A stretch of 6,041 bases of DNA. Source: Methanomassiliicoccales archaeon (GTDB taxonomy: Archaea; Thermoplasmatota; Thermoplasmata; Methanomassiliicoccales; UBA472). The notes under the pieces are model-generated. The model made no database searches and was not told where the DNA came from. It saw nothing but the letters and a program-made list of their open reading frames with translations. Within the stretch, counting starts at the first letter, position 1, and each line of letters begins with the position of its first letter. The position numbers and the translations under genes are program-made. Where the stretch lies: positions 1 through 6,041 of the forward strand of contig DUJZ01000137.1 in the NCBI GenBank assembly GCA_013329565.1, given 5' to 3'. Positions 1 through 5,382 of this stretch are shown here, piece by piece.

Positions 1-824
1 TACATCGCCGCCCCGCTGCTCATTCCTACGAAGATGCCTTCCTGCTTGACGATCTGGCGGGTCATCTCGTATGCGGTGTCCGTTTCCACCATGATGGTGA
101 TGTCGATCTTGCTCGGGTCGTAGATGGCCGGGACGATGGCCTCTTCCATGTTCTTCAGACCCTGGATGTAATGACCCTTCACCGGATGGGCGCTCACGAT
201 CTTGATGTTGGGGTTATGCTCCTTGAGCGCCTTGCCGACGCCCATGATGGTCCCGGAGGTTCCCAGGGCGGACACGATGTAATCGACCTTCCCGCCGGTC
301 TGCCTCCAGATCTCGTGGCCGGTGGTCTCGTAATGGGCTATCTTGTTGTAATGGTTGGAGAACTGATCAGGCATGAAGTACTTGTCCGGGTTCTCACCCA
401 CCAGCTTCCTCGCCAGGCGGATGGCACCATCCGTACCGTCCTTGGCCGGGCTGAGGGTGACCGTCCCGCCGAAGGCCTTGATCATCTGCCTTCTCTCGAC
501 GGAGACGGCCTCGCACATGACGATCTCCACTCCGTAACCTTTTATCACGCCGATCATTGCCAGTGCTACGCCTGTGTTCCCCGAGGTCGGCTCGATTATA
601 ATCTTCCCTTTCCTCAGCTTGCCCTCCTGTTCGGCCTGCTCGACCATGGCCAGGGCGATGCGGTCCTTGATGCTGCCGGTGGGGTTGAACCCCTCCACCT
701 TGGCCAGAATGGTGACGTTGGGATTTGGATTCAGTTTGTTGATCCTTATCAAAGGGGTGTTTCCGATCGACTGGAGTATATGTTCCTTGTAATCGGGGTT
801 GAAATCGGAGGTATGTTCTTTCAT
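1..824 (-). CDS. PLP-dependent cysteine synthase (CysK/CysM family), C-terminus cut by window edge
   Basis: This enzyme makes cysteine from an activated serine (O-acetylserine or O-phosphoserine) and sulfide, in the cytosol. The frame starts at ATG 822-824 and stays open for 274 codons to the left edge; family members run about 300-330 residues, so only a short tail is missing. The N-terminal SIGNTPLIRI segment (about 19-28) is typical. NPTGSIKDR (47-55) carries the PLP Schiff-base lysine, K53. EPTSGNTG (78-85) is the substrate-binding asparagine loop. GTSGT (188-192) is the PLP-phosphate cup, and MSSGA (268-272) carries the serine facing the PLP ring nitrogen. All catalytic elements are intact. 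The cup reads GTSGTIMG rather than GTGGTITG of classical CysK, which is closer to CysM-like or broad-specificity forms, so I give no symbol and cannot choose the acyl donor. A TATA-like box lies about 34 nt upstream, so it is probably transcribed separately from the Rieske gene. Confidence 0.93.
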   Translation of the reverse strand, partial: MKEHTSDFNPDYKEHILQSIGNTPLIRINKLNPNPNVTILAKVEGFNPTGSIKDRIALAMVEQAEQEGKLRKGKIIIEPTSGNTGVALAMIGVIKGYGVEIVMCEAVSVERRQMIKAFGGTVTLSPAKDGTDGAIRLARKLVGENPDKYFMPDQFSNHYNKIAHYETTGHEIWRQTGGKVDYIVSALGTSGTIMGVGKALKEHNPNIKIVSAHPVKGHYIQGLKNMEEAIVPAIYDPSKIDITIMVETDTAYEMTRQIVKQEGIFVGMSSGAAM

Positions 825-852
825 GTTCAGCCCTGCAGATATGAAAGGTGAG

Positions 853-863
853 ATTAATAATTA
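853..863 (-). promoter_or_regulatory. TATA-like box for the cysteine synthase gene
   Basis: On the minus strand this AT-only stretch reads TAATTATTAAT. It is centred about 34 nt upstream of the ATG at 824, in an otherwise GC-rich gap. Archaeal TATA boxes sit about 25-27 nt before the transcription start, which would leave a leader of only 7-8 nt. A GGG just before the ATG is at best a weak ribosome binding site. This is inferred from spacing and composition only. Confidence 0.5.
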
Positions 864-928
864 CCATATCTCCGCAAGGGAACCGATCATGGGATATCGT
901 TGGGAGCGGGCCGCTCGGATCTAACCGG

Positions 929-1252
929 TCAGATATCGATGGAGACGTCCTCTCCTTCGACCGATATCTTATAGGTGCCCAGAGGTTTGGCCTTTCCTAT
1001 CAACGGTGTCCTTACCTGGGAGATCACCTCACCCGTTCGCACGTCGAATCTGGAACCATGCTTGGGGCATTTAACGACACTTCCCTCCAGGGTCCCCTCC
1101 CAAAGCCGACCTGCCATGTGGGAGCAAAGGCCGTCCATGGCGTAAAGCGTTCCTTCAACATTGGCCAGGAGGAAGTGTTTGCCTTCCATCTCCACGCCCA
1201 TCATAGTGCCTGGTGACAGCTCCGAACGCTTGGCTACCTTAACAGACCGCAT
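929..1252 (-). CDS. Rieske-type [2Fe-2S] ferredoxin
   Basis: This is a small soluble electron carrier of 107 residues, about the usual size for stand-alone Rieske ferredoxins (NirD / dioxygenase-ferredoxin type). Both cluster-binding boxes are visible: C43-S-H45 and, 16 residues later, C62-P-K-H65-G, giving the Cys-X-His...Cys-X-X-His ligand set of two cysteines and two histidines. The following GSRFD and the C-terminal beta strands (GTYKISVEGEDVSIDI) also fit the fold. There is no signal peptide or membrane anchor, so it is cytosolic and not the bc1/b6f-type Rieske protein, which also has an extra disulfide pair absent here. Its redox partner is not evident: no oxygenase or reductase lies beside it. 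The ATG at 1250-1252 is about 29 nt from a TATA-like box, which suggests a nearly leaderless transcript. The stop is TGA. Confidence 0.93.
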   Translation of the reverse strand: MRSVKVAKRSELSPGTMMGVEMEGKHFLLANVEGTLYAMDGLCSHMAGRLWEGTLEGSVVKCPKHGSRFDVRTGEVISQVRTPLIGKAKPLGTYKISVEGEDVSIDI

Positions 1253-1277
1253 GATCGATGATATTGGATGAAGCGAA

Positions 1278-1286
1278 GATATAACC
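1278..1286 (-). promoter_or_regulatory. TATA-like box for the Rieske ferredoxin
   Basis: The minus strand reads GGTTATATC, centred about 29 nt before the Rieske ATG. It falls in the 60-nt gap after the membrane-protein gene, so the Rieske gene need not depend on read-through. The spacing predicts a transcript starting at or within a few bases of the ATG. Called from sequence and spacing alone. Confidence 0.5.
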
Positions 1287-1312
1287 TTGTCGACAACAGC
1301 GCGACCTCTCGA

Positions 1313-1657
1313 TCAAGTAAGGCCCATCATCAATGGTCTGGTGACAGCCCACCATATGTAGAACGTGATGGCCAAGAGGATCCCAGTGTGCAATAGGAGA
1401 GACCGAGGTGAGGCCTTCATGCCGTAACCCCCGAAAAGGGCGAAAAGCAATGTGACCAGGATGATCAGGAAGAGGAGCACCGGCACCCAGAATATCAACA
1501 GCATGCTCATCGGGTCGTCCGAGGACATCGAGCCCCAGTATCCGAAAAGATACCAACCGGCATACCTGACCGCCCAGAGCAAAGCGTAACCGACCAGTGC
1601 GACATGGAACAGCCTGAAAAGGGACCGGTGGTCGATCACCATCTCCTTTTCGGGCAT
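1313..1657 (-). CDS. Small three-helix integral membrane protein, unknown function
   Basis: The product is 114 residues and I do not recognise a family. Three hydrophobic segments are visible: about 16-40 (aromatic-rich, ending YLFGYWG), 50-76 (continuous Leu/Ile/Val/Phe) and 86-106 (ending FYIWWAV). A charged N-terminus (MPEKEMVIDHR) and a short basic loop (KASPR, 81-85) fit a membrane topology. There are no obvious catalytic residues. The chosen ATG at 1655-1657 lies about 27 nt from a strong TATA-like box, as expected for a leaderless transcript. A second in-frame ATG five codons on (1640-1642) has GGAG directly against it, too close to work as a normal ribosome binding site. It lies between the helix-hairpin-helix and Rieske genes on the same strand, each with its own promoter-like sequence. 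Confidence 0.82.
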   Translation of the reverse strand: MPEKEMVIDHRSLFRLFHVALVGYALLWAVRYAGWYLFGYWGSMSSDDPMSMLLIFWVPVLLFLIILVTLLFALFGGYGMKASPRSLLLHTGILLAITFYIWWAVTRPLMMGLT

Positions 1658-1675
1658 ATGATTTTATTATTGTAC

Positions 1676-1690
1676 GTAATATTTAAATCC
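1676..1690 (-). promoter_or_regulatory. TATA-like box for the small membrane protein
   Basis: The minus strand reads GGATTTAAATATTAC, with a textbook AT core (TTTAAATATTA) centred about 27 nt before the ATG at 1657. At that distance transcription would start at the start codon, giving a leaderless mRNA. The core is nearly palindromic, so it could also bind TBP in the other orientation, but no plus-strand gene follows it. Confidence 0.6.
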
Positions 1691-1718
1691 GTCGAGGGGG
1701 TACGAGAACTACGAATAC

Positions 1719-1766
1719 AAAAATGGAGTGCGATCGAATGACCTCAGATAATGTGGCCATTCGATC
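1719..1766 (-). terminator. Hairpin plus U-tract downstream of the helix-hairpin-helix gene
   Basis: Two perfect 9-base arms, GATCGAATG (1732-1740) and CATTCGATC (1758-1766), are inverted copies 17 nt apart. Two more C-G pairs (1742-1743 with 1755-1756) form inside after one mismatch. On the minus strand the hairpin begins 19 nt after the TGA of the 1786-2190 gene and is followed 8 nt later by five Ts (1719-1723). That layout suits a 3'-end processing or termination element. Archaeal termination mainly needs the U-tract, which is short here, so the hairpin could instead be a protein-binding inverted repeat. Confidence 0.45.
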
Positions 1767-1785
1767 CATATCTTACGAAAGCGGA

Positions 1786-2190
1786 TCAGTGGCTAACGAC
1801 CTTGGACATCTTCTTGGCCTGGGCGATCCACTTCTCCACCATCTTCTCGGTGGGAGTGCGGCGCACAAGCTTCTTCTTGGCGTTCACCTCTTCCATCTTC
1901 GTCACCAGGTTGGCCGCCTTCCTCGTGGCCAGTTCAGGTACGGTGTCCACGCCCGATCCCTCGAGCAGTTCTGAGTACTCCGAACCGATGCCCTTCACCC
2001 GGAACAGGTCCGCATGGTTGGTCCATGTCAACAGGTCCTCCTCCTTGAGCCCGGTCTTCTTGGCGACCTCCTCACGGCCCCTCGGTCCGGCGCATGCGGC
2101 CAGAAGCTTTTCTACGGTCAATATCTCCGCCTTGGCCAGCTTTTCGCTGATGGCCGGTCCGATCCCCTCGATCTCGGATATCTTGGTCAT
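1786..2190 (-). CDS. Double helix-hairpin-helix protein (DUF4332-like)
   Basis: The product is 134 residues with two helix-hairpin-helix signatures: IEGIGPAISEKL (7-18) and VKGIGSEYSELL (65-76), each with the Gly-Ile-Gly turn that contacts the DNA backbone in this fold. Between them lies a helical segment with TGLKEEDLLTWTNHADL (46-62), typical of DUF4332 / RadA-N-terminal-like modules. The C-terminal third is lysine- and arginine-rich (NAKKKLVRRTPTEKMVEKW) and probably adds nucleic-acid affinity. No catalytic domain is present, so a small DNA- or RNA-binding accessory protein is the reasonable inference; the exact role is unknown. The ATG is supported by GGTGAG nine bases upstream, the clearest ribosome binding site in the window. 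It is divergent from the amidohydrolase genes and ends in TGA. Confidence 0.88.
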   Translation of the reverse strand: MTKISEIEGIGPAISEKLAKAEILTVEKLLAACAGPRGREEVAKKTGLKEEDLLTWTNHADLFRVKGIGSEYSELLEGSGVDTVPELATRKAANLVTKMEEVNAKKKLVRRTPTEKMVEKWIAQAKKMSKVVSH

Positions 2191-2199
2191 TTCCTATAT

Positions 2200-2205
2200 C
2201 TCACC
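2200..2205 (-). promoter_or_regulatory. Ribosome binding site of the helix-hairpin-helix gene
   Basis: The minus strand reads GGTGAG, complementary to the archaeal 16S anti-Shine-Dalgarno, nine bases before the ATG at 2190. It is notable because most other genes here lack such a site and look leaderless, so this transcript should have a real 5' leader. Confidence 0.65.
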
Positions 2206-2242
2206 TTTCTACCCCATCCCAACCTGTAACAACTGAATAGAC

Positions 2243-2260
2243 CCAATGATTATATATTGG
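2243..2260. promoter_or_regulatory. TATA-like core framed by a CCAAT/ATTGG inverted repeat, divergent promoter region
   Basis: CCAAT (2243-2247) and ATTGG (2256-2260) are inverted copies flanking an eight-base, mostly A/T spacer that carries the TATA-like core. The core can work for the minus-strand helix-hairpin-helix gene (predicted start near 2225, leader about 35 nt, consistent with its Shine-Dalgarno) and perhaps for a longer transcript of the plus-strand amidohydrolases. The symmetric arms around the core are a plausible regulator site, which is inference. Confidence 0.42.
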
Positions 2261-2305
2261 CATTTTGGGGAAAGACATTCCTTGAACGTCCATGGGGCGG
2301 CAAGT

Positions 2306-2316
2306 GCCATATATTC
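2306..2316 (+). promoter_or_regulatory. TATA-like box for the amidohydrolase pair
   Basis: GCCATATATTC has its AT core centred about 34-37 nt upstream of the two candidate ATGs (2345 and 2348), predicting a leader of roughly 7-10 nt. GATGGGGAA (2331-2339) just before the start is a weak possible ribosome binding site. A transcript starting here would exclude the upstream in-frame ATG at 2246. Confidence 0.5.
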
Positions 2317-2344
2317 AGGACCTCCCTTTCGATGGGGAACCCAG

Positions 2345-3235
2345 ATGATGATCGACAGCCACGTTCACCTCTGGCTCCGGGACCATCTTCCGGACGCCAT
2401 GGTCCGCATGTACCTGGAACCGCTGGCAGCCCTGGAAGGGCTCATGGACTGGGACGTGGGGACGGAGACGGTCTGGCCCGAGTACACAGTGGACGCCGAG
2501 AAGATACTGGAGGCGCTTGACGACGGAGGCGTGGACAAGGCGGTCGTCCTGCCGATCGATTTCAATCTGGTCGAGAAGGCTCGTCTGGATGTAAACGAGT
2601 ATAACACCTGGGCGTTCGAGACCTGCGCTACGGCTTCCGACCGTCTTATACCATTCATAGGCGTGGACCCGCAAAGGGGCGGTCAGGCGCTCGATATTCT
2701 GGACCATTACGTGAAGAAGTACGACGCCAAGGGCGTGAAGCTCTATCCGTCCACAGGCTGGTATCCCAACGAGGAGCGCGTCCGTAAGTTCCTAGACCGC
2801 GTGGACGAGCTTGGCCTGGTGATCATCACCCACGCCGGGGCGGCCTGGGGTTCTCTGGAGGAGAAGTACAGCGAGCCCTCGTTTTGGACGGGCGTTCTGC
2901 AGCGCTACCCGGACACCAATATCGTTCTAGCTCACCTGGGCGGAAGGTGGAGGCAGCAAGCCTACCAGATGTGCAGCGAATATCCCAACTGCTTCACTGA
3001 TTGCTCCGCGCTCCAGGGATGGCTTCCGTCCGATCCGGAGACCGCCATCTCCCGGCTGAGAGAGTTGGCGGCCACGATCCCGGACAAGGTGTCCTTCGGT
3101 TCTGACTTTCCTCTGTTCGAGCTGAGCTACACCACGCCTATGTGGGCTCATTTCGTAAAGACCCAGCCCTGGGCTGACGACGATACCAAGGAGAAATTGC
3201 TGGGCAGGAACATGCAAAAGGTCCTGGGGATATGA
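2345..3235 (+). CDS. Amidohydrolase_2 family metal-dependent hydrolase/decarboxylase, tandem copy 1
   Basis: This is a TIM-barrel metalloenzyme of the amidohydrolase superfamily, amidohydrolase_2 (ACMSD / gamma-resorcylate decarboxylase-like) branch, 296 residues and cytosolic. Expected metal ligands are present: H6-V-H8 on strand 1, H163 in THAGAAWG, H197 in AHLGG and D254 in FGSDFP. K132 in GVKLYP is conserved in both copies, role uncertain. The family includes hydrolases, decarboxylases and hydratases, so the substrate cannot be named. An upstream in-frame ATG (2246) would add 33 residues with no family resemblance and lies before the nearest TATA-like box. The ATG at 2345 gives a protein that aligns from residue 1 and without gaps to the next gene; the adjacent ATG at 2348 cannot be excluded. 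The stop TGA is followed after 43 nt by its paralogue, so the two are probably co-transcribed. Confidence 0.92.
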   Translation: MMIDSHVHLWLRDHLPDAMVRMYLEPLAALEGLMDWDVGTETVWPEYTVDAEKILEALDDGGVDKAVVLPIDFNLVEKARLDVNEYNTWAFETCATASDRLIPFIGVDPQRGGQALDILDHYVKKYDAKGVKLYPSTGWYPNEERVRKFLDRVDELGLVIITHAGAAWGSLEEKYSEPSFWTGVLQRYPDTNIVLAHLGGRWRQQAYQMCSEYPNCFTDCSALQGWLPSDPETAISRLRELAATIPDKVSFGSDFPLFELSYTTPMWAHFVKTQPWADDDTKEKLLGRNMQKVLGI

Positions 3236-3278
3236 AGGCAGCAAACGTATTCAATCCAGAAACCGATTCATCCAAGCG

Positions 3279-4169
3279 ATGATCATCGACGGTCACGTCC
3301 ACATGTGGCTCCGACCTATGTACCCGGATGTTATCATAAATGCCTATCTGGAGCCATGGCTGGCCATGTCGGAATTCCTGGACATGACCCAGGAGATCGA
3401 GGAGAACTTCCCTACGTCCGAAGTGCGACCGGAGCTTCTTGTCGATTCCATGAAGCAGGCTGGCGTTGATCGTTCGGTCCTATTGCCATTGGATTTCGGC
3501 CTGGTGCAGGAGCCCAAGGTCGGCGTCGAGGAGTTCAACGACTGGATATTCGAGTCCGCGGCGAACTACCCGGACAAGCTCATCCCGTTCATGGGCATAG
3601 ATCCTGGCAGAGGCGAGCAGGCCATACGCCTGATGCGCAAGTACTTCGCCAAGTTCGAGCCGCGGGGCATCAAGGTCTATCCGCCGAACGGTTTCCACCC
3701 GTACGAGGAGAGGCTTGAGCCGTTCTGGAAGGAGGTCAAGGACATGGACCTCATCGTGGTCAGTCATGCCGGCGCTAGCTGGGGTCCACTGGACGAAGAG
3801 AAGAGCCGGCCCATACACTTCCGGAGCGTTCTGGAAAAGTACCCTGAGCTGAAGCTCGTCATCGCCCATCTCGGCGGCAAGTACCGGGCGGACACCTACG
3901 AGCTGGCAAGGGATTATGATAACCTCTACACCGACTGCTCCGCCCTGCAGGGCTGGCTTCCGACAGAACCGCAGATGGTAAAGGACCGACTGAGCGAGGC
4001 GTTCTCGGTCATGGGCGACCGGGTGATCTTCGGTACGGACTGGCCGCTGTTCGATCTCGCCTATCCGTACGAGTCCTGGTGCTCCTTTGTCAGGGAGCAG
4101 GACATCTGCTCCGAGGGCCGGAGGGAAAAATTGCTCGGGGGAACGATACAGAAGCTGCTGGGCATCTGA
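3279..4169 (+). CDS. Amidohydrolase_2 family metal-dependent hydrolase/decarboxylase, tandem copy 2
   Basis: This 296-residue paralogue of the preceding gene matches it without a single gap and is about 43% identical by hand count. The same metal ligands appear: H6, H8, H163 (SHAGASWG), H197 (AHLGG) and D254 (FGTDWP). The block TDCSALQGWLP (218-228) is identical in both copies and probably lines the active site. Identity falls to almost nothing at residues 31-60, which follow the first strand and could hold substrate-specific elements, so the copies may act on different substrates or form a heteromer; both are inference. The ATG at 3279 has no evident Shine-Dalgarno or strong TATA box in the 43-nt gap, so expression probably depends on the upstream promoter. 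The TGA directly abuts the stop of the opposing nitroreductase gene. Confidence 0.92.
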   Translation: MIIDGHVHMWLRPMYPDVIINAYLEPWLAMSEFLDMTQEIEENFPTSEVRPELLVDSMKQAGVDRSVLLPLDFGLVQEPKVGVEEFNDWIFESAANYPDKLIPFMGIDPGRGEQAIRLMRKYFAKFEPRGIKVYPPNGFHPYEERLEPFWKEVKDMDLIVVSHAGASWGPLDEEKSRPIHFRSVLEKYPELKLVIAHLGGKYRADTYELARDYDNLYTDCSALQGWLPTEPQMVKDRLSEAFSVMGDRVIFGTDWPLFDLAYPYESWCSFVREQDICSEGRREKLLGGTIQKLLGI

Positions 4170-4745
4170 TCAGGCCCAGGGATTGCCCCAGCGGCCGTTG
4201 AAGAAGTTCTCGCCGACCGGCTTGCGCGGAGGTCTTTCCACCTCGGCCAGCAGTTGCTTCTCCGACAGCAGGGAGACGTCGTTCCCCGGGTAGCCGCAGA
4301 TGACCAGGGTAATGAGGACGTGATCGGCCGGTATGGCCAGCTTTTCCTTTATGGCCAGGGCATTGAACCCGGCGATGGGGTGGGCGATGAGCCCCAGCTC
4401 GGTGGCCCGCAGCAGCATCTCGCCGACGGCCAGTCCGGTGCTGAACAGATAGTAGTCACGGCGATCCGCCAGCTTGCAGTCGTCTTCTATGCGGGAGCAT
4501 ACGACAAGGATCAGAGGGGCTTTGGTGGCCCATACGTTGCCTTTGGTGAGCGACGTCTTGACCGCCTCCAAGGAAGCCGTGTCCCTGGCCACGATCACCC
4601 GCCACGGCTGATTGTTGTTGCACGACGGCGACAGCCGCATGGCCTCTATCAGTTCCGATATCAATCCATCCGACACAGGCTTCTCGTCCAGAGCCCTGGC
4701 CGCCCTGCGCCTGTCCACCGACTCCTTGACATCCATTATTATCAT
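4170..4745 (-). CDS. Nitroreductase-family FMN flavoprotein
   Basis: This is a cytosolic FMN-dependent NAD(P)H oxidoreductase of the nitroreductase superfamily. It has 191 residues, normal for the compact archaeal and clostridial forms, and such proteins act as dimers. RRRAAR (12-17) is the N-terminal FMN-phosphate arginine cluster. SPSCNNNQPWR (39-49) is the diagnostic flavin-binding loop. The helix ATELGLIAHPIAGF (114-127) and strand ITLVICGYPG (145-154) are also typical, and the C-terminal RKPVGENFF is the usual closing segment. The true substrate (quinone, nitro compound, enone or flavin) cannot be told from sequence. Two in-frame starts are possible, ATG 4743-4745 and ATG 4734-4736; neither has a good ribosome binding site, and a weak TATA-like GGATATC lies about 26 nt before the first. 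It is divergent from the membrane protein at 4831 and convergent, with no gap, on amidohydrolase copy 2. Confidence 0.93.
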   Translation of the reverse strand: MIIMDVKESVDRRRAARALDEKPVSDGLISELIEAMRLSPSCNNNQPWRVIVARDTASLEAVKTSLTKGNVWATKAPLILVVCSRIEDDCKLADRRDYYLFSTGLAVGEMLLRATELGLIAHPIAGFNALAIKEKLAIPADHVLITLVICGYPGNDVSLLSEKQLLAEVERPPRKPVGENFFNGRWGNPWA

Positions 4746-4767
4746 GCGAATATGCCAGTAGCCGGTA

Positions 4768-4775
4768 GATATCCG
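4768..4775 (-). promoter_or_regulatory. Weak TATA-like box for the nitroreductase
   Basis: The minus strand reads CGGATATC, centred about 26 nt before ATG 4745, which is the right distance for a leaderless transcript. The AT core is short, so confidence is low. The stronger TTATTAA at 4794-4800 is too far away (about 50 nt) unless the leader is longer. Confidence 0.28.
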
Positions 4776-4793
4776 TTTTGACCGTCCAATCCC

Positions 4794-4800
4794 TTATTAA
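4794..4800 (+). promoter_or_regulatory. TATA-like box for the multi-spanning membrane protein
   Basis: TTATTAA is centred about 34 nt before ATG 4831, predicting transcription start near 4822 and a leader of under 10 nt. This placement argues against the upstream TTG at 4816, which would precede the predicted transcription start. Confidence 0.48.
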
Positions 4801-4830
4801 CCTGTCGAGCCATGATTGTCGGGGAACGAT

Positions 4831-5367
4831 ATGGTGGAGCTCAGCATCGTCGAGGCGGGTCTGATCTCAGGAGGGCTGTTGGCCATCACCAGCGCCTGGT
4901 ACGGGAGGAAGGAATCATCATCTTGGGATGAGGTCCTGCTTTTCCTGGGCTTCATCGTGGGCGCGGCCATGATAGGCATAGGGGCATGGGCTTGGAGCCT
5001 GGGAGAATACGACATCTCCACAAGGCTGATACTCATATTCCTTGGCCTATCCTTGTTCCTCAGGGCCATCAAGGGGATCAAGCTGGCCTCTCTCATCGCC
5101 CTGATAGCGGGCGGGGTGGCCGGTTACGGCCTATACTGGGTAGGAAAGGCCTATGAACTGGACTTCCTGACCACCAACGTGGTCCTGGTTGTGGCGTTCA
5201 TCGTGCTCATCATCTTCTATGTCATATTCAAGTTCGCTGAGGACCTGATGGACATGGGAGGGGTGGTGCTCGGGTTCCGTCCAATGCAGTTCCTGATAGG
5301 GCTGGTGTCCCTGGGGGAGGCGGCTTTGCTGCTCTTCGGCTACTCCATATGGCACTTCGTCGGCTAA
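4831..5367 (+). CDS. Multi-spanning integral membrane protein, unknown function
   Basis: The product is 178 residues and largely hydrophobic; I do not recognise a specific family. Visible membrane segments are about 8-24, 35-56, 65-79, 85-106, 114-135 and 148-175, so five or six helices. Charged loops separate them: GRKESSSWDE (25-34), RAIKGIK (78-84) and KFAEDLMDMGG (about 134-144). No signal peptide, metal-binding cluster or nucleotide motif is seen. The ATG at 4831 is preferred over the in-frame TTG at 4816 because GGGGA lies five bases upstream and the TATA-like box is correctly spaced for it. The stop is TAA, and the tRNA promoter follows within 20 nt. A role in transport or membrane maintenance would be a guess. 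Confidence 0.82.
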   Translation: MVELSIVEAGLISGGLLAITSAWYGRKESSSWDEVLLFLGFIVGAAMIGIGAWAWSLGEYDISTRLILIFLGLSLFLRAIKGIKLASLIALIAGGVAGYGLYWVGKAYELDFLTTNVVLVVAFIVLIIFYVIFKFAEDLMDMGGVVLGFRPMQFLIGLVSLGEAALLLFGYSIWHFVG

Positions 5368-5382
5368 GATAACCATAAACCT

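Noticed and set aside
171..851. Plus-strand open frame of 226 codons
   Set aside because: It is the antisense of the cysteine synthase gene, whose frame shows all family motifs; the plus-strand translation has no recognisable domain.
904..916. GAGCGG-G-CCGCTC palindrome after the Rieske gene as a terminator
   Set aside because: No U-tract follows on the minus strand and the possible loop is only three bases, so termination is not supported; it may still be a small binding site.
848..1216. Plus-strand open frame of 122 codons over the Rieske gene
   Set aside because: It is antisense to the CxH...CxxH coding sequence and has no motif of its own.
1723..2236. Plus-strand open frames across the helix-hairpin-helix gene
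   Set aside because: They are antisense to a gene with two clear GIG hairpins and a good ribosome binding site, and their products look like low-information reverse translations.
2246..2344. Upstream in-frame extension of amidohydrolase copy 1
   Set aside because: The 33 extra residues have no counterpart in the paralogue, and the nearest TATA-like box lies inside this stretch, so translation should begin at 2345 or 2348.
2315..3244. Minus-strand open frames inside the amidohydrolase genes
   Set aside because: They are shadows of GC-rich coding DNA on the opposite strand; no motifs, promoters or ribosome binding sites support them.
929..4745. A Rieske ferredoxin / nitroreductase / amidohydrolase degradation pathway
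   Set aside because: The combination resembles aromatic catabolism, but no oxygenase or reductase partner is present, and the genes lie on different strands with separate promoters.
4816..4830. TTG start five codons upstream for the plus-strand membrane protein
   Set aside because: It would precede the transcription start predicted from TTATTAA at 4794-4800, and the ATG at 4831 has GGGGA before it.
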